NCBI GenBank assembly: GCA_002393905.1
Contig: DGSJ01000026.1
Coordinates: 1-12,572, forward strand
Reading direction: 5' to 3'
Length of the DNA stretch: 12,572 nt
From: Caryophanales bacterium UBA4365
Lineage (GTDB): Bacteria > Bacillota_I > Bacilli_A > RFN20 > CAG-826
Position 1 is the first letter of the stretch, and each line of letters begins with the position of its first letter. A model generated the notes under the pieces. It made no database searches. It was not told where the DNA came from and worked only from the letters and a program-made list of their open reading frames with translations. The translations under genes and the position numbers were made by a program. Positions 1 through 6,448 of this stretch are shown piece after piece.

Positions 1-59
1 GTGTTCGTACTGGTAAAGAAGTGGCCTTATATGTCCACGCTGCTTTAGGAGGTAAATAA
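1..59 (+). CDS. 3' end of an upstream gene, probably the PreT-like flavin oxidoreductase partner of PreA (partial)
   Basis: The frame beginning at base 3 reads VRTGKEVALYVHAALGGK and stops with TAA at 57-59, one base before the preA start. The RTGKE(V/A)A...I/V..AL ending resembles the extreme C-terminus of the FAD/NADPH-binding GltD/PreT-type oxidoreductases that supply electrons to PreA. Those two subunits are commonly adjacent, as in the E. coli preT-preA pair. Only 18 residues are visible, so the identity rests on a short tail plus context. The Shine-Dalgarno of preA (AGGAGG, 47-52) lies inside these last codons, which implies co-transcription and probably translational coupling. The alternative frame from base 1 ends in TAG at 46-48 and has no such resemblance. 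Another preA-neighbour such as dihydropyrimidinase cannot be excluded. Confidence 0.5.
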   Translation, partial: VRTGKEVALYVHAALGGK

Positions 60-60
60 A

Positions 61-1308
61 ATGGTCCATAAAGATTTATCAGTCACCTTCTTAGGTGTCA
101 AATTCCCAAACCCATTCTGCTTATCTTCTTCACCAGTCGGTAACTGCTATGACATGTGTAAGAAAGCATATGAAGTTGGTTGGGGCGGTGTTGTCTTTAA
201 GACAATTGGTCCAAAATCATACTTCATTGATGAAGTCTCTCCACGTTTCGATAAGCTCAACAAGGAATCAACTCCATTTGTTGGATTTAAAAACATGGAA
301 CAAATCGCTGAACATAGTCTCGAAGAGAACTTACGCGATTTAAGAAAACTTAAAAAGGAATTCCCAAATCAAGTCTTAATTGCCTCAATCATGGGTAATG
401 ATGAGCAAACATGGGAAGACTTAGCTCGCATGGTTGAAGAAGCTGGTGCGGATATGATTGAAATGAACTTATCCTGTCCACAAATGACTTCTCACGCCAT
501 GGGTAGTGACGTTGGTACAAATCCTGAACTTTGTAAGAAGTACTGCCAAGCCGTTAAACGTGGAAGTAAACTTCCAATGATGGCCAAGATGACACCAAAC
601 ATCACTGATATGGTTCCGGTTGCGAAAGCCTGCTTAGAAGGTGGTGCTGATGGTATCGCCGCAATTAACACCATTAAATCCATTTGCAATATTGATCTTG
701 ATAAGAAGGTTGGTTTACCAATCGTTGATGGAAAATCAGCTATTTCTGGATATTCTGGAAAAGCCGTTAAACCAGTTGCTCTTCGCTTCATCCAACAAAT
801 GAGACAAGCCGAAGGTTTAGAAAACCTTGAGATCTCTGGTATCGGTGGTATTGAAACTTGGGAAGACGCTGCTGAGTTTATCTTAGTTGGTGCAACAACA
901 CTCCAAGTCACAACCGGAATTATGCAATATGGTTATCGTATTGTTGAAGACATGAAAAATGGTCTTGAACACTACATGGAAGAACAAGGTGTTGATTCAC
1001 TACATGAACTTGTTGGCAAAGCCAATAAGAACATCATTCCAGCTGAAAACCTCAATCGTGACTACATTGTCCGTCCAGACATCGATCTTGATAAATGTAT
1101 CAAGTGTGGACGTTGTTACATCTCTTGTTACGATGGTGGTCACCAAGCCATTGAATGGGACGCCGAGAAACGTCAACCAAGTTGCAATACCGATAAGTGC
1201 GTCGGTTGTCTACTTTGTGGACATGTCTGTCCAGTCGGAGCAATTAAACCAGGTAAGATTACTATCAAACCAGGTCGTAAATGCAAAGCGGAAGACATTA
1301 AACTTTAA
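61..1308 (+). CDS. preA: NAD-dependent dihydropyrimidine dehydrogenase subunit PreA
   Basis: This cytoplasmic iron-sulfur flavoprotein reduces uracil or thymine to the 5,6-dihydro base, the first step of reductive pyrimidine catabolism (or the reverse reaction). Residues 1-320 form a dihydroorotate-dehydrogenase-like FMN barrel. NLSCP at 136-140 places the catalytic cysteine at C139, in the mobile loop conserved with mammalian DPYD. ISGIGGIETWEDA (258-270) and the VGATTLQVTTG stretch (276-286) are the phosphate-binding end of the barrel. The C-terminus is a two-cluster ferredoxin domain: C346/C349/C352/C356 and C380/C383/C386/C390, each CxxCxxCxxxC. The length of 415 aa is normal for PreA. 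The ATG is preceded by AGGAGG with 8-nt spacing. The gene follows the upstream reading frame by one base and ends before a strong terminator, so it is the last gene of its operon. Family assignment is secure; the physiological direction is not visible from sequence. Confidence 0.93.
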   Translation: MVHKDLSVTFLGVKFPNPFCLSSSPVGNCYDMCKKAYEVGWGGVVFKTIGPKSYFIDEVSPRFDKLNKESTPFVGFKNMEQIAEHSLEENLRDLRKLKKEFPNQVLIASIMGNDEQTWEDLARMVEEAGADMIEMNLSCPQMTSHAMGSDVGTNPELCKKYCQAVKRGSKLPMMAKMTPNITDMVPVAKACLEGGADGIAAINTIKSICNIDLDKKVGLPIVDGKSAISGYSGKAVKPVALRFIQQMRQAEGLENLEISGIGGIETWEDAAEFILVGATTLQVTTGIMQYGYRIVEDMKNGLEHYMEEQGVDSLHELVGKANKNIIPAENLNRDYIVRPDIDLDKCIKCGRCYISCYDGGHQAIEWDAEKRQPSCNTDKCVGCLLCGHVCPVGAIKPGKITIKPGRKCKAEDIKL

Positions 1309-1326
1309 TCCATATTATCAGTATTT

Positions 1327-1358
1327 AAGAAGCATCTCTTTGAGGTGCTTCTTTTTTT
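1327..1358 (+). terminator. Rho-independent terminator after preA
   Basis: GAAGCATCTC (1329-1338) pairs with GAGGTGCTTC (1342-1351) across a TTT loop, giving a 10-bp stem with one T-G wobble. Seven Ts follow at 1352-1358. It starts 20 bases after the preA stop and separates preA from the protease gene. Confidence 0.92.
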
Positions 1359-1421
1359 GTTTAGTTGAGTTTTGCTGGTGATATTTTTGCAAAATCTCAA
1401 TATTTTAAAATTTAAGTTTTG

Positions 1422-1469
1422 TCCCAAAAATTTTTAACATTGGGAATTACGTGCGTAGATGTGTAAAAT
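1422..1469 (+). promoter_or_regulatory. Possible promoter and inverted repeat upstream of the subtilase
   Basis: The 139-base stretch between the preA terminator and the protease start is AT-rich and must hold the protease promoter. The best candidate is TTGGGA (1440-1445), 18 nt, then TAAAAT (1464-1469), which is 4/6 and 5/6 matches to the sigma-A consensus. The -35 doubles as one arm of a 6-bp inverted repeat, TCCCAA (1422-1427) and TTGGGA (1440-1445), with a 12-nt spacer; this could be an operator. The arms are short and the promoter is weak by eye, so the call is tentative. Confidence 0.3.
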
Positions 1470-1483
1470 GTTGGTATCACTTT

Positions 1484-1490
1484 GAGGTGA
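1484..1490 (+). promoter_or_regulatory. Ribosome binding site of the subtilase gene
   Basis: GAGGTGA ends 7 bases before the ATG at 1498. It matches the 16S anti-Shine-Dalgarno well and fixes this start, which also opens the signal peptide. Confidence 0.75.
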
Positions 1491-1497
1491 GCCGGGC

Positions 1498-4400
1498 ATG
1501 AAAAGAAGAACTAAATTATTAGCATCGTTATGCTTGTCAGCAATGGTGATGACTTTTTTATTTGGCACTCAAGAAAAGTTTTTTCCTGCTGAAGCAATTG
1601 TTGTTTCTGAGTATGACCCGGAAGCAAAAGAAGGAAGACCGGCATATTCACCATCTGATGAATATTATGAAACCAAACAAAATATCTCAATGGATCATGT
1701 CGGAGATATTGAAAGTGTTTGGGATAACTTTAAGGGTGATGGCATTCGAGTTGCTGTAATTGATTCAGGGTTTGATTTAGATAATCCTGACTTTATTGAT
1801 GAGCAAGGAAATAGCATGTTTAGTATTTCCGAAGGAAGAATGTTTGCTCATGCTACAGCTGTTACTGGTCAAAACGCTACATATACAATGGATAAGACTG
1901 GTGCAACGAGTAGTGGCCCGGTTGTTCAATTTGCTCCACAAGCCAAAAATGTTGGCTATAAAATCAATGATGTTTGGTACTATGGAGATTCCATTTTAAG
2001 ACCTTGGGCTGGCTACTCTAAATATAGCAAACACGGAACAGATGTTTGCTCAACGCTTGCTAGTCGAGCACATGATACAACGCATACTGGAACAATCGGC
2101 ATTGCTCCAAAGGTAACTATAATACCTATTAAAGTTGATTTCTGGACTGACAGCATTTGGAATGCTCTTTATTATATTCGATATACTTTAAACGCTAATT
2201 CATCAACTAAAGTTGATGTAGTCAATATGTCAATTGAAGCCCCGTATGATGCAAACGTAAATACATATGTAAGCTCAGTTGTTAATTCAGGTACAATCGT
2301 TGTTGCCGCAGCAGGCAATGATAATATTTCAACAGCTTCATATCCTGCCTCCAGTCCTAAAGCAATTGGCGTTGGTGCATTAGATCGAAATTCAAGTACA
2401 GCTAAAGCTTCCTTCTCGAACTACAATGCTCCTGGAAGCACTAAAACAGGAAATAATAACGTAGACTTAGTTGCTCCGGGTTACGTTTATACAGCCAGTT
2501 GGAACTCCAGTACAAGTGGTCACACTTATAGTGAAACACAAGGTACATCCTTTTCTTCTCCAATTGTTGCTGGTGCAGCAGCATTATGGAAACAAGCTCA
2601 CCCATCAGGAACAGTAGACGAATTTAAAACGGATTTATGGAAGTCATGTGTTGATATTGGCACATCTGGTTGGGATACAACATTTGGTTATGGACGATTA
2701 GATATTAAAACCTTAATTGGTTATGTGCCGGTAACAGGAATTGAAGTTACCCCATCTTCTGTTTCGCTAAATTTAGATAATCACGAAACAGCAACATTAA
2801 CAGCTACAGTTTCTCCAAGTAATGCAACTAATAAAGAATTTACTTGGGAAAGCAGTAATACTAATGTTGCGACAGTAAACAATAGCGGTGTTGTAACACC
2901 TAAAAAGGTTGGTACATGCCAAATCTCTGCGATTACCGAGGAAGGCAAGTTTGATGATTATTGCAATGTTACAGTAACTGGTTCTACTTCAACATATTTT
3001 ACTATTGGATGGGGAAACGCTTCTGGCGATACCGGAACATATAAAAATTTTACAGATGTTTCTGGATCCCAAACCGGGTTATTAAGTTTTGCAACACAAG
3101 CAAACAGCTCTAGCAATCCTCCCGCTTATAATAGTAATTCAAAACATCTGAGAATCTATTACGCTAGTAACCAAAATGGCGGAAGCATTACAATTACTCC
3201 TCACGAATCTGTTACTATACACGGATTTGAACTTTTATATGACGATAATCTTAAACCTACTATTGGATATCAAATAGGTAGTGGGGATATGATCTCATTA
3301 ACTGCTTCTGGGAGTTCATATTCAGCTACGGGTTTTGAAGCTATTAAAACTTCTCCATTAAAAATTCAAAACATTAACTCATCTAGTGTTCAGTTAAGAA
3401 TTAGAACATTAAAACTCTTTTATAGTCAAGCACCATATGTAACTTCAATTGAAGTTCAAACTCCTCCTGATAATGTAAACTACCAATCCGGAGACACGTT
3501 TGATCCAACCGGTTTAGTTATTAAAAGGAATTATTCAGATAGTTCATTCGACACACTATCTTATACCGGACATAGTTCTCAATTCACATTTACACCCGAC
3601 TTAAATACACCATTATGTTTATCTGATACAAGTGTAAAAATTTATCAAGGTGATTTCTCAACGACACAATCTATTACTGTTACAAAAGCTCCAGTTACAG
3701 GCATTACGGCTGTAGCTAACAAGACATTCAGTGTTGGTGAAACAATTAATAAATCAAACATTACAGTCACAGATAATAACGGCGATGTTGTTACAGATTA
3801 TGAATTCAATTCATATCAATTTGTATACGGTGATGCATTAAGCGGTGGCAGTTTAACGGATAAAATTTTCGACATTCAATATGGTGTTTTATCAACATCG
3901 TTAACAGCAAAAGTTCAAAGAACAGCTTATGAATCAACCACAGGTGATAGGGACATTTTAACAAGAGAAACAACAGGGGTTACTGATGGGTCTTCAACAT
4001 ATACAAGTTGGAGCGGAAAAACATCTAAATCTTCTGCCGTTTATGCAGGTAAGTCTGCAGGTGTAAATAATTCTATTCAAATTAGAAGTAAAGAAAGTGA
4101 TAGCGGTATTGTCTCGACATCATCTGGTGGAAAGATTAAAAAAGTAACTGTTGAGTGGCAAAGTTCTACATCTAACGGAAGAACTCTCAATGTTTATGGA
4201 AACAGCAAGGCTTATTCTGCTCCTTCAGAACTCTTTAATTCTTCTACCCAAGGAACTTTACTTGGAACCATAGTAAAAGGGGCATCTACTGAATTAACTA
4301 TCGATGGTTCCTATAGTTTTGTAGGTGTAAGGTCAGCGGGTGATGCAATGTACCTAACATCAATCACATTCTCCTATGGAGGAGATGAAACTCCTACAAA

Positions 4401-4767
4401 TGTCGCGAACTACATAATGTTTGAAGATAACGAAGGACAATGTGCTGATGTTGGAACAACTAAAGGTAAGTTCAGTATTGCTTGCAATTATTTTGGTGCA
4501 TTAACAAAACAAGGTCGTGCAACTTTCATGGAAAGCACTGAATATGTAATTTCTACTGCTAGAGAAAGATTTATTAAATGGGCTGCTTACCATCATAAAA
4601 CTATTAAACAATCCGGAGATGACTACATCATTACTCCTTCAATTCAAAACCGAATTTTGATGGATATTACTAGCAATTCGCCATCAATTATTGTAATTGT
4701 GGCATCAATTATTTGTTTATCTGCGTTAGGTGGATACATCTATATTCGCATGAGAAAGGAACGATAA
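1498..4767 (+). CDS. Large secreted, C-terminally membrane-anchored subtilisin-like serine protease (S8)
   Basis: A cell-surface peptidase of 1089 aa. A signal peptide (MKRR charged start, hydrophobic 7-23, AEA at 31-33 as likely cleavage site) precedes an S8 catalytic domain at about 62-410. The triad is D89 (AVIDSG), H179 (KHGTD) and S351 (GTSFSSP), with oxyanion-hole N274 (AAGND). No I9-type propeptide fits in the roughly 30 residues between signal peptide and catalytic domain. D89 and H179 are 90 residues apart, far more than the 32 in subtilisin, so an insertion of about 60 residues lies there. Downstream come a Big2-type Ig-like domain (411-495), a Ser/Thr/Asn-rich beta region (500-643), two further Ig-like segments (about 647-730 and 731-808), another beta region (about 812-962), and a Cys-containing helical module (965-1050; C982, C996). 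A transmembrane helix (about 1063-1083) and basic tail RMRKER end the protein. Substrate unknown. Confidence 0.9.
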   Translation: MKRRTKLLASLCLSAMVMTFLFGTQEKFFPAEAIVVSEYDPEAKEGRPAYSPSDEYYETKQNISMDHVGDIESVWDNFKGDGIRVAVIDSGFDLDNPDFIDEQGNSMFSISEGRMFAHATAVTGQNATYTMDKTGATSSGPVVQFAPQAKNVGYKINDVWYYGDSILRPWAGYSKYSKHGTDVCSTLASRAHDTTHTGTIGIAPKVTIIPIKVDFWTDSIWNALYYIRYTLNANSSTKVDVVNMSIEAPYDANVNTYVSSVVNSGTIVVAAAGNDNISTASYPASSPKAIGVGALDRNSSTAKASFSNYNAPGSTKTGNNNVDLVAPGYVYTASWNSSTSGHTYSETQGTSFSSPIVAGAAALWKQAHPSGTVDEFKTDLWKSCVDIGTSGWDTTFGYGRLDIKTLIGYVPVTGIEVTPSSVSLNLDNHETATLTATVSPSNATNKEFTWESSNTNVATVNNSGVVTPKKVGTCQISAITEEGKFDDYCNVTVTGSTSTYFTIGWGNASGDTGTYKNFTDVSGSQTGLLSFATQANSSSNPPAYNSNSKHLRIYYASNQNGGSITITPHESVTIHGFELLYDDNLKPTIGYQIGSGDMISLTASGSSYSATGFEAIKTSPLKIQNINSSSVQLRIRTLKLFYSQAPYVTSIEVQTPPDNVNYQSGDTFDPTGLVIKRNYSDSSFDTLSYTGHSSQFTFTPDLNTPLCLSDTSVKIYQGDFSTTQSITVTKAPVTGITAVANKTFSVGETINKSNITVTDNNGDVVTDYEFNSYQFVYGDALSGGSLTDKIFDIQYGVLSTSLTAKVQRTAYESTTGDRDILTRETTGVTDGSSTYTSWSGKTSKSSAVYAGKSAGVNNSIQIRSKESDSGIVSTSSGGKIKKVTVEWQSSTSNGRTLNVYGNSKAYSAPSELFNSSTQGTLLGTIVKGASTELTIDGSYSFVGVRSAGDAMYLTSITFSYGGDETPTNVANYIMFEDNEGQCADVGTTKGKFSIACNYFGALTKQGRATFMESTEYVISTARERFIKWAAYHHKTIKQSGDDYIITPSIQNRILMDITSNSPSIIVIVASIICLSALGGYIYIRMRKER

Positions 4768-4768
4768 A

Positions 4769-5089
4769 ATGGGTAAATTAACTGAATGGTGGGCAAAACG
4801 AATTATTGCCCAAGAAGAAGCTGCAAAAGAACAAGAAAAACTTCCAGATCGATGGGAGTCAATGAAAGACATTTGGCACACAACATATTCGCGCGCAAAT
4901 GTCGGCGACCCATTTGATCAATATGAAAAGATTCTTGGAACGCCAGATGCAAAAGATGTTGCTGGAGAAACCATAACTTACCGATACATGTATCTGGAAT
5001 ATAAGAAAGATGCTGAACCAGTCCATCACAAGATGGAATTCGATATTAAAGCTGGTGCAATTACTGCTAAAAGATCAAAGAACGTATAA
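4769..5089 (+). CDS. Small cytosolic protein of unknown function, coupled to the subtilase
   Basis: I do not recognise this 106-aa protein. It starts one base after the protease stop, and its AAAGGA (4755-4760) lies inside the last protease codons, so translation is probably coupled. It has no signal peptide and no membrane segment. Residues 1-30 are Trp-containing and charged and look helical (WWAKRIIAQEEAAKEQEK). Residues 46-106 have a pattern of D-P-F-x(2)-Y-x(2)-I-L-G-T-P-D, then alternating hydrophobic strands rich in Tyr (TYRYMYLEY) and a final F-D-I-K-A-G-A-I. That arrangement is reminiscent of the small alpha/beta SmpA/OmlA/BLIP-like fold, where a 'G-x-P' turn precedes a beta sheet; this is a weak shape-based guess. 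Its constant linkage to the protease would suggest a role in protease handling, but location on the cytosolic side argues against a direct extracellular inhibitor. Confidence 0.75.
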   Translation: MGKLTEWWAKRIIAQEEAAKEQEKLPDRWESMKDIWHTTYSRANVGDPFDQYEKILGTPDAKDVAGETITYRYMYLEYKKDAEPVHHKMEFDIKAGAITAKRSKNV

Positions 5090-5090
5090 A

Positions 5091-5127
5091 AAAAGGAACT
5101 ACCTGTTATATCAGGTAGTTTTCCTTA
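5091..5127. terminator. Bidirectional terminator between convergent operons
   Basis: AACTACCTG (5097-5105) pairs perfectly with CAGGTAGTT (5112-5120) around the 6-base loop TTATAT. On the plus strand the stem is followed by TTCCTTATTTTTC. On the minus strand it is followed by CC and seven Ts (complement of the A-run 5088-5094). It can therefore end both the protease/106-aa transcript and the glycosyltransferase transcript. The minus-strand stop codon occupies the first half of the loop (5106-5108). Confidence 0.85.
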
Positions 5128-5807
5128 TTTTTCTTAATGACTTTCAAATCTTTGAAGAATTTGATTGAACTCTTAATCGGAGATACTGTTGAACCTCGGT
5201 CGTCTCTCCAAGTAATACCCATTTCATGAACGATGAAATTGTTTAGTTTAGCGATGTAGAGATATTCAACATCAAAGGCGAATCCCATAATGATTTGCCT
5301 ATTAGCAATTTGTTTAGCAATCTTTGTTCGCATTGCTTTAAAACCACATTGAGTATCGCTATATTTCATATGGAATTTAGCATTAACGATTTTACGACAG
5401 CACCAACCAATAAAGCGGCGTTTTGCTGGTTGTTTTATTGGAATTTTACTGTCTTTATGGTGTCTTGAACCAATGATTATATCGTATTGATCAAGAATTG
5501 GTACAAGTCGGTCTAATGCTTCTAAATCAGTGGATAAATCAGCATCCATAAAAAGGATGTAATCGCCTGTAGCGTCTTCAATTCCTTTTTGAACTGCTCC
5601 ACCCTTTCCTTTGTTAACGTCGTATCCAGAAGGTATAACCCCTTCAATGCTATTAATAACTTCTTTAGTGTTATCCTTACTTCCATCGTTAACTAAAATT
5701 AATTCAGTGTCGATACTTAAAGTTTTTAGCTTATTTAAAACTTCTTTAGCTTTGGCTGAGATATCTTTGGCTTCGTTATAACAAGGAATAATTACAGATA
5801 ATTTCAT
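5106..5807 (-). CDS. Family 2 glycosyltransferase, polyprenyl-phosphate glucosyl/mannosyltransferase-like
   Basis: A 233-aa GT2 enzyme that would transfer a sugar from a nucleotide donor, most likely onto a polyprenyl-phosphate at the inner face of the membrane. The GT-A fold is clear: SVIIPCYNE (4-12), LVNDGSKDNT (38-47), NKGKGGAVQKGI (65-76) and the metal-binding DAD (88-90). DTQCGFKAMR (151-160) is characteristic of the ALG5/DPM1-like dolichyl-phosphate beta-glucosyltransferase and mannosyltransferase group. There is no C-terminal transmembrane pair of the YkcC/GtrB type, so it is a soluble or peripherally bound form. It is the last gene of a minus-strand operon, and its start overlaps the FNT stop by 4 nt (ATGA, 5804-5807). 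Its last codons (KENYLI) are also the terminator stem. The exact sugar and acceptor cannot be read from sequence. Confidence 0.88.
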   Translation of the reverse strand: MKLSVIIPCYNEAKDISAKAKEVLNKLKTLSIDTELILVNDGSKDNTKEVINSIEGVIPSGYDVNKGKGGAVQKGIEDATGDYILFMDADLSTDLEALDRLVPILDQYDIIIGSRHHKDSKIPIKQPAKRRFIGWCCRKIVNAKFHMKYSDTQCGFKAMRTKIAKQIANRQIIMGFAFDVEYLYIAKLNNFIVHEMGITWRDDRGSTVSPIKSSIKFFKDLKVIKKNKENYLI

Positions 5808-6448
5808 TTTTGAATAACCTTAATTGATAGATAAGCAAGTAACGCCCCTAATGAATTTCCAATTGTAGTAATGGCGATATTTAAAACAGCATTCCAAGAC
5901 CAAGCATTTCCAAATGAGAAGTAGACCATGTTGGCGATGGTATGTTCCATACCAGTAACAACAAAGATAAACACACACATGATAATTGCGAAAGCTTTTA
6001 ATCCCGGATTATCAAATTTCTTATAACCATAAACAGCAAGGAAAACAAAGATTCCACAGAGTGATGACATAATTAAACAGCGATACCAAGGATCGGCATC
6101 GCCAATGACTCTAGCAGCAACAACTCCATTGATTGAATCAACAACACCAGGAAGATTTTTTGTAGCAAAGAAGAAAAGGTATCCGCTGAGGACAGCACCA
6201 ACGATATTACCAACATAGATTGGAGCAAGATTGATGACGTTTTCTTTTGGGCCATCAATGGCAAACCCAATTTTGCCTGTATAAAGATTTAAACCAAGGA
6301 AGCAAACTAGAAGTAAACCGATTGAGAAAGCAAATGAACCAACTATATGTGATCCTGCTGCTTTGCACATAACAAAAGCAAATGAACCAAGTCCAATTGC
6401 GAATCCAGCTAGGATTCCAAGAAAGAATGTTTTTAATAATTTTTTCAT
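5804..6448 (-). CDS. Formate/nitrite transporter (FNT) family channel, short form
   Basis: A pentameric inner-membrane anion channel of the FocA/NirC/HSC family, passing formate, nitrite, lactate or hydrosulfide. Six hydrophobic segments are visible, at about 7-28, 35-58, 72-95, 121-141, 150-178 and 186-211. The family hallmarks are present. NLYTGK (54-59) corresponds to the omega-loop Thr-Gly, and MEHTIANM (167-174) carries the central pore histidine H169 (FocA H209 equivalent) in the broken fifth helix. At 214 aa it is shorter than the usual 260-285, lacking the long N- and C-terminal cytosolic extensions. GAGG upstream of the ATG on the minus strand gives a good ribosome site. The gene overlaps both neighbours by 4 nt (6445-6448 and 5804-5807), so the three genes are one transcript. 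Substrate choice is not visible; formate export in a fermenting organism is the default guess. Confidence 0.87.
   Translation of the reverse strand: MKKLLKTFFLGILAGFAIGLGSFAFVMCKAAGSHIVGSFAFSIGLLLVCFLGLNLYTGKIGFAIDGPKENVINLAPIYVGNIVGAVLSGYLFFFATKNLPGVVDSINGVVAARVIGDADPWYRCLIMSSLCGIFVFLAVYGYKKFDNPGLKAFAIIMCVFIFVVTGMEHTIANMVYFSFGNAWSWNAVLNIAITTIGNSLGALLAYLSIKVIQK

Noticed and set aside
492..911. 139-codon minus-strand open frame inside preA
   Set aside because: It is antisense to a well-supported gene, has no ribosome site or recognisable motif, and arises from the codon bias of preA.
1339..1489. Repeated TTTGAGGTG at 1339-1347 and 1481-1489
   Set aside because: One copy is part of the terminator stem and the other is the protease ribosome site. 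Both are explained by function, so the match is likely coincidental.
4687..4767. LPXTG-type sortase signal at the protease C-terminus
   Set aside because: The helix and basic tail are present, but no LPXTG, NPXTN or similar motif precedes the helix.
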